Shown piece by piece: positions 8,362 through 16,516 of a stretch of 64,000 nucleotides of DNA (position 1 is the stretch's first letter; the number at the start of each line of letters is the position of its first letter). The notes below the pieces were generated by a model. The model saw only the letters and a list, made by a program, of their open reading frames with translations, was not told the origin of the DNA and ran no database searches. The stretch is taken from contig NZ_FNBE01000004.1 of the NCBI RefSeq assembly GCF_900102195.1, positions 248,001-312,000 of the forward strand, read 5' to 3'. This DNA comes from Pseudonocardia oroxyli (lineage in GTDB: Bacteria; Actinomycetota; Actinomycetes; Mycobacteriales; Pseudonocardiaceae). Position numbers and translations under genes: made by a program.

Positions 8362-9285
8362 TCAGCCGAGCAGCTCCCGGGTCCGCTCCACGTCCTTGTT
8401 CATCTGCGCGATCAGCGGCTCGATGCCGTCGTAGCGCTCCATGCCGCGCAGCCGGTGCGCGAACTCGACGCCCACCTCGTGGCCGTAGAAGTCCTCGTGG
8501 ACGTCGAGCACGAAGGCCTCGACGGTGCGGACCCGCCCCGAGAACGTCGGGTTGGAGCCGACCGAGATCGCCGCGGGCAGCCGCCGGTCGCCGATCGTGA
8601 ACCAGCCCGCGTAGACCCCGTCCGCGGGGATGGCGGTGTGCTCGGCGCAGGACACGTTGGCGGTGGGGAACCCCAGCTCGCGGCCGCGTTTGTCGCCGTG
8701 CACGACCACCCCGTCGACCCGGTGCGGCCGCCCGAGCGCCGCGGCCGCCGCCTCCATGTCCCCCGCGTCGATGCACGAGCGGATGTAGGTCGAGGAGAAC
8801 GTGACGCCCGCGCCGCTCATGAGGTCGAGCCCCTCCACCTGGAATCCGAACCGGGAGCCGAGCTCGCGCAGCGTGTCCAGGTCCCCGACGGCCTTGTAGC
8901 CGAAGGTGAAGTTCGTGCCGACGACCACGACCGCGGTGTGCAGGGTGTCCACGAGGATCTCGTGGGCGAACTCCGCGGGCTCCATCCGGGCCAGCTCGGC
9001 GGTGAAGGGGATGACGCAGAAGGCGTCCGCCCCCAGCTCGGCCACGAGGTCCGCCCGGCGCTCGAGGGTCGTCAACGCCGCCGGGTGCGACCCGGGCCGG
9101 ACGAGCTCGGCGGGATGCGGGTCGAACGTGACGACGGTGCTGTGCAGCCCCCGCTCCTCGGCGACCGCGACGGCCCGGGCGATCAGCTGCCGGTGCCCGC
9201 GGTGGACGCCGTCGAACACCCCGATCGTCACGACGCTGCGGCCCCAACCCGAGGGGACGGAGTCGATCCCGCGCCACCGTTCCAC
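8362..9285 (-). CDS. ribF: Bifunctional riboflavin kinase / FAD synthetase
   Basis: 307-aa enzyme making FMN from riboflavin and then FAD. The N-terminal nucleotidyltransferase domain has GVFDGVHRGHRQL (the HxGH-type motif) and the FAD-synthetase signature GTNFTFGYKAVGD. The C-terminal flavokinase domain has GFPTANV (PTAN motif) and the catalytic EAFVLDVHEDFYG region. The GTG at 9285 is chosen because homology begins there and TAGGCT sits 7 nt upstream. It follows truB with a 10-nt gap, as in most bacteria. Confidence 0.97.
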   Translation of the reverse strand: MERWRGIDSVPSGWGRSVVTIGVFDGVHRGHRQLIARAVAVAEERGLHSTVVTFDPHPAELVRPGSHPAALTTLERRADLVAELGADAFCVIPFTAELARMEPAEFAHEILVDTLHTAVVVVGTNFTFGYKAVGDLDTLRELGSRFGFQVEGLDLMSGAGVTFSSTYIRSCIDAGDMEAAAAALGRPHRVDGVVVHGDKRGRELGFPTANVSCAEHTAIPADGVYAGWFTIGDRRLPAAISVGSNPTFSGRVRTVEAFVLDVHEDFYGHEVGVEFAHRLRGMERYDGIEPLIAQMNKDVERTRELLG

Positions 9286-9292
9286 GATCAGC

Positions 9293-9298
9293 AGCCTA
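9293..9298 (-). promoter_or_regulatory. Leaderless -10 element of ribF
   Basis: TAGGCT on the minus strand lies 7 nt before the GTG of ribF and overlaps the truB stop region, so ribF can have its own leaderless transcript in addition to read-through from truB. Confidence 0.45.
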
Positions 9299-10159
9299 CG
9301 AGGCGGCGGGCGCGAGGACGACAACGGGCTTGGCCACCGCGCCCGCGTCCGCCATGAGGGCCAGGACACGGCCGTCGGGGGCGAACACGCCGTAGGTGCC
9401 CGGCAGCCCCGCGGCGGGCAGCCGCTTGCCGTGCGAGACGTCCGTCGCACCGCTCTCGTCGACGTCTCGCCGCACGAAGGCGGTCGCGACCGCCCCGGCG
9501 AGGTCGAGCGACAGCGCCGGGTCCTCCGCCAGCTGCTCCAGGGTGCGGGCGTGGGCGAGCCCGAACGGCCCGACCCGGGTGCGGCGCAACGCCGTCAGGT
9601 GGCCGCCGACGCCCAGCGCGGCGCCGAGGTCGCGGGCGAGCGCGCGCACGTACGTGCCGGACGAGCACTCCACGACGACGTCCAGCTCGGCGCCCCGCCG
9701 CTCGACCAGGTCGAACGCGGACACGGTCACCGGTCGGGGCGGGATCACCACGTCCTCCCCCGCCCGCACCCGCGCGTAGGCTCGCTTCCCGTCGATCTTC
9801 ACCGCGCTCACGCTGGACGGGACCTGCTCGATCGCGCCGGTCAGGGCGGCCATGCCCACCGCGACCGCCTCGTCCGTGACGCCCGACGGATCCGCCTCGG
9901 TGAGCGTGTCCCCCTCGGCGTCGTCGGTGGTGGTGGACGCGCCGAGCCGGATGGTCGCGGTGTAGGCCTTGGTGTCCAGCGCGAGGTGCCCGAGCAGCTT
10001 CGTGCCCCGCTCCACCCCGCACACCAGCACGCCGGTGGCCATCGGGTCCAGCGTCCCGGCGTGGCCGACCTTGCGGGTGCGCAGGATGCGGCGGAGGCGG
10101 GACACGACGTCGTGCGACGTCATCCCGCTCGGTTTGTCGACGATCACGAGCCCGGACAC
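9296..10159 (-). CDS. truB: tRNA pseudouridine(55) synthase
   Basis: 287 aa; isomerises U55 in the T-loop of tRNAs. The catalytic aspartate motif is intact (GHAGTLDPMATGVL, motif II), with KAYTATIRLG and the C-terminal RTRVGPFGLAHA region. The GTG at 10159 gives VSGLVIVDKPSGMTS as N-terminus, the usual TruB beginning. An ATG at 10198 in frame would overlap the upstream response regulator and adds a non-conserved peptide. In related genomes truB follows the rbfA-nrnA-MATE genes; here the dctA module intervenes. Confidence 0.96.
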   Translation of the reverse strand: MSGLVIVDKPSGMTSHDVVSRLRRILRTRKVGHAGTLDPMATGVLVCGVERGTKLLGHLALDTKAYTATIRLGASTTTDDAEGDTLTEADPSGVTDEAVAVGMAALTGAIEQVPSSVSAVKIDGKRAYARVRAGEDVVIPPRPVTVSAFDLVERRGAELDVVVECSSGTYVRALARDLGAALGVGGHLTALRRTRVGPFGLAHARTLEQLAEDPALSLDLAGAVATAFVRRDVDESGATDVSHGKRLPAAGLPGTYGVFAPDGRVLALMADAGAVAKPVVVLAPAAS

Positions 10160-10169
10160 CCGCGTGACC

Positions 10170-10829
10170 CTACTTTCCGAGGCGGTAGCCCACCCCACGC
10201 GCCGTCACGATCACCTCGGGGCGGCCGAGCTTCGACCGGACCAGGCCGACGTGCGCCTCGAGCGTGCGGCGCGCGGAGGAGTCCGTGCTCCCCCAGACCT
10301 CGTCGAGCAGCTCGTCGCGGGCGACGACCGCGCCCTCCCGCCTGGCCAGCGCCGCGAGCAGGTCGAACTCCTTGCGCGCCAACGCGACCTCGGCGCCGTC
10401 GACGCTCACCGAGCGCCGCGCGAGGTCGATCTCCACGTCGCCCGCGACCACCGCGGGCGCCACCCCCAGCCCGCGGGTGCGGCGCAGCACCGCGTCGATC
10501 CGGGCGAGCAGCTCCTCGATCAGGAACGGCTTGACGATGTAGTCGTCCGCGCCGTTGCGCAGCCCGGCCACGCGCGCCTCGACGGCCCCGCGCCCGGTGA
10601 CGGCGAGGATCGGCACCCGCGACACCGCGCGGATCCCCCGACAGACCCCGATCCCGTCCCGGTCCGGCAGGCCCATGTCCAACAGCACGACGTCCGGCGC
10701 CCCCTGGGCCACGGCCTCCAGCGCAGCGGAACCGCTGGTCACGTGCTGGACGCGGAACCCGTGCGCGGTCAGCGCCTTGGCCACGGCGCCACCCAGGACG
10801 GCGTCGTCCTCGACCAGCAGTGCGCGCAC
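10170..10829 (-). CDS. Two-component response regulator, OmpR/PhoB type
   Basis: 219 aa. The receiver domain has the acidic pair (VEDD), the phospho-acceptor Asp in VVLLDMGLPDRDG, the switch Thr in VTGRG and the Lys in DYIVKPF. The C-terminal winged helix is of the OmpR type (LARKEFDLLAALAR, DELLDEVWG, TLEAHVGLVRSKLG, VTARGVGYRLGK). It is divergent from dctA, with the sensor kinase on the far side of dctA, so the three probably form one dicarboxylate-responsive system. GTG start; GGGAG lies about 11 nt upstream. truB starts 11 nt after its stop. Confidence 0.92.
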   Translation of the reverse strand: MRALLVEDDAVLGGAVAKALTAHGFRVQHVTSGSAALEAVAQGAPDVVLLDMGLPDRDGIGVCRGIRAVSRVPILAVTGRGAVEARVAGLRNGADDYIVKPFLIEELLARIDAVLRRTRGLGVAPAVVAGDVEIDLARRSVSVDGAEVALARKEFDLLAALARREGAVVARDELLDEVWGSTDSSARRTLEAHVGLVRSKLGRPEVIVTARGVGYRLGK

Positions 10830-10891
10830 TTCTCCGACGTCTCCCAACCAGCGAAACCTCAAGGCCCGCCCAATTATGGACGCGCACACCC

Positions 10892-10920
10892 TGACATGGC
10901 GCCGGTCACGTTCCTAACGT
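10892..10920 (+). promoter_or_regulatory. Sigma-70-type promoter of dctA
   Basis: TGACAT (10892-10897) and TAACGT (10915-10920) are separated by 17 bp, an ideal spacing. Transcription would start near 10927, giving a 25-nt leader with GAGGAGG (10941-10947) before the GTG at 10952. The response regulator reads away from the same 120-bp region. Confidence 0.6.
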
Positions 10921-10951
10921 GCCGTCCGGCATCGGACGTCGAGGAGGACGA

Positions 10952-12382
10952 GTGGCTACCACCGAAGCATCAGCACCGCCGCGGAAGAGGCGGTTCTACA
11001 CCCAGCTCTGGTTCTGGGTGATCGTCGGCATTCTCGGCGGCATCGTGTTCGGGATGCTCGCCCCCGACGCCGCCAAGGGCTCGAAGTGGCTCGCCGACGG
11101 GTTCATCCAGATGATCAAGGTGATCGTCGCCCCGGTGATCTTCTGCACGGTGGTCGTCGGGATCGCCTCGATCGGCAACCTGGCCCGTGCGGGCGGCCTG
11201 GCGCTCAAGGCCCTGTTCTACTTCCTGGTCGCGACCGTCGTGGCGTTGACCCTCGGCCTGCTCGCGGCGAACGTCTTCGACGTCGGCGGGGGCTTCACCG
11301 GCCAGCCGTCGGCCGCCGCACTGGAGTCCGCGGCCAAGCAGGTGCAGAACGGCTCGAACGCCGACCAGGGCGGCCTGACCGGCTTCCTGCTCAACGACCT
11401 GCTCCCGACCAGCTTCCTCGGCCCGTTCGTGGAGAACGAGGTCCTGCGCGTCCTGGTCCTCGCGATCCTCACCGCCTGCTCGGTGTCGCTGCTGGCCGCG
11501 CCGCTGCGCACCCGCGTCGTCGGCTCGATCGAGACCATCGCCAAGGTCATCTTCGGCATCATCAAGCTGATCATGTGGGCCGCGCCGGTCGCCGCGTTCG
11601 GCGGCATGGCCTACACCGTGGCCCAGTTCGGCACCCAGTCACTCGGTGAGCTGCTGAAGCTGATGGGCGTGTTCTGGGGCACCTGCCTGTTCTTCATCGT
11701 CGCGGTGCTCGGCCTGGTGTCCTGGTGGGCCGGGTTCAACATCTTCAAGGTCATCCGGCTGATCAAGGACGAGCTGCTGATCATCGTCGGCACCTCGTCG
11801 TCGGAGTCGGTGCTGCCGCGGCTGCTGACCAAGCTGGAGGCGGCGGGGGCGTCGAAGCAGACCGTCGGACTGGTCATCCCGACCGGCTACTCGTTCAACC
11901 TCGACGGCACCTGCATCTACCTGACCCTCGGTGCCCTGTTCATCATCCACGCGGGCGGCGAGACCCTCCCGATCGGCCTGCAGATCGGCCTCGCGCTGCT
12001 CATGGTCCTGACGTCCAAGGGCGCGGCGGGGATCACGGGTGCGGGCCTGGTGACCCTGGCGGCCTCGCTGCAGGCCTTCGGCGGCGAGTTCTTCACCGCC
12101 GAGGCCATCGCCGTCGGCATCGCGCTGATCATCGGCATCGACCGCGTGATGAGCGAGGGCCGCGCCCTCACCAACTGCATCGGCAACGTGGTCGCCACGC
12201 TCGCCATCGCCCGCTGGAACGGCGAGCTGGACCGCGAGCGGCTCGCCGCGGTCCTGGACGACCCGTCGCTCGTCGACGCGGCGATGGAGCTCGAGCACGG
12301 CGCAGGCCGTGACGCCGAGCCGGTGGAGTCGGCGACGTCGACGGAGCCCGAGGACAAGGAGCTCGTCGAGTCCGCACGGTAG
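10952..12382 (+). CDS. dctA: C4-dicarboxylate transporter (DctA, DAACS family)
   Basis: 476-aa Na+/H+:dicarboxylate symporter for succinate, fumarate or malate. It shows eight membrane segments plus re-entrant loops. The family signatures are intact: the serine-rich HP1 loop GTSSSESVLPRL, the TM7 motif FNLDGTCIYLT (NxDG-type cation site), TSKGAAGITGAG in HP2 and DRVMSEGRALTNCIGN in TM8. GTG start with GAGGAGG four bases upstream; the upstream in-frame ATG at 10919 is within the promoter. It is flanked by a response regulator (divergent) and a sensor kinase (co-directional, 11-nt gap). Confidence 0.96.
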   Translation: MATTEASAPPRKRRFYTQLWFWVIVGILGGIVFGMLAPDAAKGSKWLADGFIQMIKVIVAPVIFCTVVVGIASIGNLARAGGLALKALFYFLVATVVALTLGLLAANVFDVGGGFTGQPSAAALESAAKQVQNGSNADQGGLTGFLLNDLLPTSFLGPFVENEVLRVLVLAILTACSVSLLAAPLRTRVVGSIETIAKVIFGIIKLIMWAAPVAAFGGMAYTVAQFGTQSLGELLKLMGVFWGTCLFFIVAVLGLVSWWAGFNIFKVIRLIKDELLIIVGTSSSESVLPRLLTKLEAAGASKQTVGLVIPTGYSFNLDGTCIYLTLGALFIIHAGGETLPIGLQIGLALLMVLTSKGAAGITGAGLVTLAASLQAFGGEFFTAEAIAVGIALIIGIDRVMSEGRALTNCIGNVVATLAIARWNGELDRERLAAVLDDPSLVDAAMELEHGAGRDAEPVESATSTEPEDKELVESAR

Positions 12383-12393
12383 ACACTGTCCTC

Positions 12394-14052
12394 ATGTCCT
12401 CCCGGCCCCGCCGATCGTCCAGCCTGGTCCGTCGTCTCCTGTTCCTGCAGGTGGCCACGGTCCTGGTGACGGTCGGCGGGGCCGCCGTGCTGGCGTTCCT
12501 CGGCGCCCGCCAGCTCGAGACCGACGCGGCCGCCCGGTTGACCACGGCGACCGCCCGGTCGGTCGCCACCGATCCCGCCGTGGTCGCGGCGGTGACCGCG
12601 GGCGGCGACCCGAAGGTGGTCGCGCGGACGATGCAGCCGCTGGCCCTGCGGGTGCAGGAGGCCACCGGCACGGCGTTCGTCGTGATCATGAGCCCGGACG
12701 GGGTGCGCTACAGCCACGCCGAGCCGGACCGGATCGGGCAGACCTACCTGGGCACGATCGCCGAGGCGCGCGCCGGACAGGTGTACACCGAGCACTACCT
12801 CGGCACCCTCGGCCCCTCCATCCGCACGGTCGTCCCGGTGTTCGCAGGCTCGGGCGGCCCGGTCGTCGGTCTGGTCAGCGTCGGCGTGCTGGAGACGCGG
12901 ATCAGCGAGCTCGTGGCGCGCGAGCTGCCCTGGATCGTCCTCGTGGCGGCCGTGGCGGTGGCCCTGGGCGCGTCGTTCGCCTGGCTGCTCGCCCGCCGGG
13001 TGCGCAGGCAGACCCTCGGCCTGGAGCCGGCCGAGATCGCCGCCGCCTACACCCACCACGACGCCGTGCTGCGGGCCGTGCGCGAGGGGCTGATGGTGCT
13101 CGACGAGGACGGCCGGGTCGTGGTCGTCAACGCCGAGGCCCGGCGGCTGTTGGGGTTCGGCCTCGATCAGCCCGTCGAAGGTCGCAGGCTGGTGGAGCTG
13201 GGCGTGGACCCGGCGTTGCGGGCCGTCACCCGGCTCGCGACGGGCGGTGTGGAGGACGTGCGGGACACCGTGACGCTCGCGGGCGAGCGCGTCCTGCTGC
13301 TCTCGCGCACCGCCGCCGGTCCCCGCGCCGGGGAGGGCACCCGGGTCGTCACGCTGCGGGACCGGACCGAGCTCGCGGACGTCCTGCGCGAGCGCGACGC
13401 CGCCCGCGACCGCGCCCGCGCGCTGTCGGCGCAGGCCCACGAGTTCGCCAACCGCATGCAGACCGTCCTCACCCTCGTGCAGCTCGGCGAGACCGACGAC
13501 GCGCTGCGGGCGGGCACCGCCGCCGTCGACCGGGCGCGCGGGCCGTCGGACCTGGTCGTGCACGACCCCGTGCTGGCCGCGCTGCTGCTGGACAAGGCCT
13601 GGTCCGCGGCGGAACGGGACATCGCGTTCACCGTCGAGGACGAGACCAACGCGGAGACCCCCGTCGAGCCGGACGATCTCGTCTCGCTCATCGGCAATCT
13701 CGTCGACAACGCCTTGGACGCGGCCGACGGCTCGCCCGGCGCTGCCGTCGCGGTGCGGCTGGCGGACGGCGCGAGCGGATGGATCGTGGAGGTCGAGGAC
13801 ACCGGGCCCGGCATCCCGGCGGACGCCGCGGACGACGTCTTCGCCCACGGGTTCTCCACCAAGCCCGCCGCCCCCGACCGCCCCCGCGGCATCGGTCTGG
13901 CCCTCGTGGCGCGGATCGTGCGCAGGCTCGGCGGGTCGATCGAGGTGTCCGGGCGCTCCCCCGGCACGGTGTTCCGGCTGGAGCTGCCTAGCCGACTCCC
14001 GTCACGGCCCACCGTCCCGACCGAGCTCGCAGGCCCACGGCCACCAGCCTGA
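12394..14052 (+). CDS. Sensor histidine kinase of the CitA/DcuS type
   Basis: 552 aa. TM1 (about 12-34), an extracytoplasmic PAS-like Cache domain (about 38-170, ending FAGSGGPVVGLVSVGVL), TM2 (about 172-195), a cytoplasmic PAS domain (VREGLMVLDEDGRVVVVN) and an HPK5-type kinase: H-box QAHEFANRMQTVL with the phospho-acceptor His, N-box NLVDNALDA, G1 DTGPGIP and G2 GIGLAL. This architecture senses extracellular citrate or C4-dicarboxylates in CitA/DcuS. It starts 11 nt after dctA and is co-transcribed with it. The 3' end overlaps the convergent MATE gene by 65 bp. Its usual partner would be a CitB-type regulator, but the nearest regulator is OmpR-type. Confidence 0.93.
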   Translation: MSSRPRRSSSLVRRLLFLQVATVLVTVGGAAVLAFLGARQLETDAAARLTTATARSVATDPAVVAAVTAGGDPKVVARTMQPLALRVQEATGTAFVVIMSPDGVRYSHAEPDRIGQTYLGTIAEARAGQVYTEHYLGTLGPSIRTVVPVFAGSGGPVVGLVSVGVLETRISELVARELPWIVLVAAVAVALGASFAWLLARRVRRQTLGLEPAEIAAAYTHHDAVLRAVREGLMVLDEDGRVVVVNAEARRLLGFGLDQPVEGRRLVELGVDPALRAVTRLATGGVEDVRDTVTLAGERVLLLSRTAAGPRAGEGTRVVTLRDRTELADVLRERDAARDRARALSAQAHEFANRMQTVLTLVQLGETDDALRAGTAAVDRARGPSDLVVHDPVLAALLLDKAWSAAERDIAFTVEDETNAETPVEPDDLVSLIGNLVDNALDAADGSPGAAVAVRLADGASGWIVEVEDTGPGIPADAADDVFAHGFSTKPAAPDRPRGIGLALVARIVRRLGGSIEVSGRSPGTVFRLELPSRLPSRPTVPTELAGPRPPA

Positions 14053-15301
14053 CCAGCATGAACAGGCTCAGGCCCGTCCAGATGCCCAGCAGGCCCCAGC
14101 CGAAGGCGAGCGAGATCCAGATCAGCGGCAGGAAGCCCGCGAGCGCGGCGACCAGGGTCGTGGTGCGCAGGAACGCGGCGTCGCCCGCGCCGAGCAGCAC
14201 CCCGTCGATCGCGAACACCACACCGGCGATCGGCTGCAGCGCGACGAAGAACCACCAGGCCTGCGGGATCGTGGCGAGGGTGTCGCCGTCGGCGGTGAAG
14301 ACCCCGGGCAGCACCGGGTAGAGCGCGGCGAACAGCACCCCGAACCCGATGCCGAGCCACAGCCCGTAGCGGGTGACCCGGGCGCCGGTGGCCTTGGCCT
14401 GGTCGGCTCCCCCGGCGCCCAGCGCCGCCCCGACCAGGGCCTGCGCGGCGATCGCGACGGCGTCGAGCACCAGCGCCTGGAAGTTCCACAGCTGCAGCAC
14501 GACCTGGTGCGCCGCCACGCTCGCCGCGCCGAACCGGGCGGCGACCGCCGTGGCGGAGAGGAAGCAGATCTGGAACCCGGCCGTGCGCAGGATCAGGTCG
14601 CGGCCCATCGACAGCTGCGCGCGGACGACGTCCGGGCGCGGCCGCAGCGACACCCCCTCCTTGAGCAGGGCGCGGAGGAACAGCCCGGCGACGATCACCT
14701 GCGCCACGACGTTCGCGATCGCCGAGCCCTCCAGCCCCAGGCCGAGCGGGTGCACGAGGATCGGGCACAGCACGGCCGAGATCCCGTTGCCGGTGAGCAC
14801 GTAGCGCAGCGGGCGGGCGGTGTCCTGCACCCCGCGCATCCAGCCGTTGCCCGCCAGGGTGATCAGGATGAGGGGGGCGCCGAACAGCGCGGTCCGCAGC
14901 CAGCCGACCGCGGCGTCGGCCACCCCGCCGCCGTCGCCCAGCAGGTCCGCGACGGGCCGCGCGAACAGCTGTCCCAGCCCCAGCACGAGCAGCCCGACGG
15001 CGATCGCCACCCACGTCGCCTGCACGCCCTCCACGACGGCGTCCTGGCGCCGCCCCGCCCCGTGCAGGCGGGCCGAGCGCGCGGTGGTGCCGTAGGACAG
15101 GAAGTTCAGCGCGGTCGTGACCTGGGCGAACAGCACCCCGGCGACCGCCAGGCCCGCCAGCGGCACCGTGCCCAGCCGCCCGACGACGGCGGTGTCGACC
15201 AGGATGTACAGCGGCTCGGCGGCGAGCACCGGCAGCGCCTGCAGGGCCAGACGCACGACCTGCCGCGGTGAGGCGCCGTGGGCGGCGGGCTCGGAACTCA
15301 C
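13988..15301 (-). CDS. MATE family efflux transporter (DinF-like)
   Basis: 437 aa with twelve predicted membrane segments and the MATE pattern of two similar halves (EPLYILVDTAVVGRLGTVPLAGLAVAG in the first, KATGARVTRYGLWLGIGFG opening the second). The substrate is unknown; DinF-type members export toxic organics by Na+ or H+ exchange. The GTG at 15301 is chosen because the frame upstream runs only through the inverted-repeat array. In related actinobacteria a DinF-like MATE gene follows nrnA in the nusA-infB operon; here the methyltransferase gene and the repeat array lie between. Confidence 0.9.
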   Translation of the reverse strand: MSSEPAAHGASPRQVVRLALQALPVLAAEPLYILVDTAVVGRLGTVPLAGLAVAGVLFAQVTTALNFLSYGTTARSARLHGAGRRQDAVVEGVQATWVAIAVGLLVLGLGQLFARPVADLLGDGGGVADAAVGWLRTALFGAPLILITLAGNGWMRGVQDTARPLRYVLTGNGISAVLCPILVHPLGLGLEGSAIANVVAQVIVAGLFLRALLKEGVSLRPRPDVVRAQLSMGRDLILRTAGFQICFLSATAVAARFGAASVAAHQVVLQLWNFQALVLDAVAIAAQALVGAALGAGGADQAKATGARVTRYGLWLGIGFGVLFAALYPVLPGVFTADGDTLATIPQAWWFFVALQPIAGVVFAIDGVLLGAGDAAFLRTTTLVAALAGFLPLIWISLAFGWGLLGIWTGLSLFMLVRLVAVGLRARSGRWAVTGVG

Positions 15302-15870
15302 GCCCCGATCCTCCCCCGCGCGCCCGGCCTCGGTCGGCGGGGGTGTCCCCGGCGCCCCCTTTGCAGTGACAGCCGATCCGCACCGGCGGGAGGGCGGTGC
15401 ACACCGGCCGGCCCTTTGCAGTGACAGCCGATCCGCACCGGGGACGGCGGTGCACACCAGGGGACGGCGGTGCACACCGGCGCGCCTTTGCAGTGACAGC
15501 GCATCCGCACGAGGGCCCGCAGTGCGTACCAAGCGCCCCCTTTGCGGTGACAGCGAATCCGCACGGGGCGCGGCGGTGCCTATCCGCTGCCACTGCAAAG
15601 GCGCCCGAGACACCTACCCCTGGTCCACTGCACTGACAGCCGATCCGCACGAGCACGCAGCAGTGCGCATCCGCTGCCACTGCAAAGGCGCCGCAGACAC
15701 CTGCCCTCGGGTCCGCCGCAGTGACAGCCGATCCGCACGGGGGCGCGGCGGTGCCTATCCGCTGCCACTGCAAAGACGGCCCCAGCCACCTACCCTCGGC
15801 CCGCTGCACTGACAGCCGATCCGCACGAACACCCAACAGTGCGCATCCGCTGCCACTGCAAAGGGGGCAC
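15302..15870. repeat. Array of alternating inverted repeats between the methyltransferase and MATE genes
   Basis: This 569-bp stretch has no convincing gene. It holds seven copies of a 22-25-bp element 'D' (core GCAGTGACAGCCGATCCGCA) at 15359-15383, 15414-15438, 15486-15510, 15540-15564, 15628-15650, 15717-15738 and 15804-15826. It also holds four copies of its imperfect complement 'R' (core ATCCGCTGCCACTGCAAAG) at 15576-15600, 15663-15687, 15751-15775 and 15839-15863. The last four D elements each pair with an R 11-13 nt away as a hairpin with ~22-bp arms. The block D4-R1-D5-R2 recurs as D6-R3-D7-R4 with a 175-bp period. A CACCTACCC-like motif separates units. Confidence 0.9.
15441..15480. 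repeat. 20-bp direct tandem duplication inside the array
   Basis: GGGACGGCGGTGCACACCAG at 15441-15460 is followed directly by a copy differing only at the penultimate base (15461-15480). A third, more diverged copy lies near 15389-15407. It is the spacer between D elements in the left, hairpin-less part of the array. Confidence 0.9.
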
Positions 15871-16497
15871 CTACCCCTTGGGCCGCCGGCAGACGTAGAT
15901 GTACGCGGGAGGCACGTTGCGCCACACCGTGCGACTGATCAGCACCTCGTCGAACCGGTCGCCCAACAGCCTGCGGAAGCTGCGGGCGCCGCGCATCGGG
16001 AGCGTGTGGGTGTAGGCGAAGGTCGTGAACGCGCCCTCGGCGCCGATCGCCACACCGACCTGGCCGAGGATCTCACGCTGGCCGCCCTCGTCGAACAGCG
16101 ACCACGGCAGGCCCGAGATCACGGCGTCGACGCGGTGCGCGGCCCGGTCGGCGAGCAGGGTGGTGAGCTCCTTGGCGTCGCCGGCGACGACCTCCAGCCC
16201 CGGACGGGTGCGGCGCAGGAAGGCCGCCATCGAGGGGTCCAGCTCCACGGCGAGATGGCGCGACCCCGCGGGCAGCCGCCCGGCGATCACCGCGGACACC
16301 GACCCGGTCCCCGGCCCCAGCTCGACGACCGTGGGCGTGCCCTGCGACGGCACCACCGACGCCAACACGCCTGCCAGGTGCGGCGAGCTCGGGTAGACCG
16401 CGCCGATCCGGCCGGGTCGACGGAGGGCGGCCGCGAGGAAGGTGCGCCGTGCGGACGGCGCGGCGAGATCAGCGCTCACGGGGCCCACCGTACGCAC
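15871..16497 (-). CDS. Class I SAM-dependent methyltransferase, phospholipid-N-methyltransferase-like
   Basis: 208 aa. SAM motif I is VVELGPGTGSVSAVI (about residues 57-71), motif II HLAVELDPSM and motif III GDAKEL; the post-motif ISGLPWSLF resembles the SGLPW signature of PmtA-like and rRNA-adenine-like enzymes. The GTG starts at 16497, 16488 and 16479 are all possible, and no clear ribosome-binding site decides. It follows nrnA after 19 nt on the same strand, so it is likely the tail of the nusA-infB operon. Phospholipid head-group methylation is suggested by family only. Confidence 0.85.
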   Translation of the reverse strand: MRTVGPVSADLAAPSARRTFLAAALRRPGRIGAVYPSSPHLAGVLASVVPSQGTPTVVELGPGTGSVSAVIAGRLPAGSRHLAVELDPSMAAFLRRTRPGLEVVAGDAKELTTLLADRAAHRVDAVISGLPWSLFDEGGQREILGQVGVAIGAEGAFTTFAYTHTLPMRGARSFRRLLGDRFDEVLISRTVWRNVPPAYIYVCRRPKG

Positions 16498-16516
16498 TCC
16501 GGGTGAACGGGTCGTG

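Noticed and set aside
15117-15812. Repetitive plus-strand frames (PFAVTADPHR-like units) over the inverted-repeat array
   Set aside because: The same DNA is open in several frames on both strands, the peptides mirror the DNA repeat, and there is no ribosome-binding site. Treated as a by-product of the repeat.
13167-15836. Very long minus-strand open frame reaching through the repeat array and the kinase gene
   Set aside because: It has no start or domain of its own; it is the antisense shadow of the kinase and of high-GC repeats.
15359-15863. CRISPR array
   Set aside because: Repeats alternate in orientation, spacers are short and repeated, and no cas genes are present.
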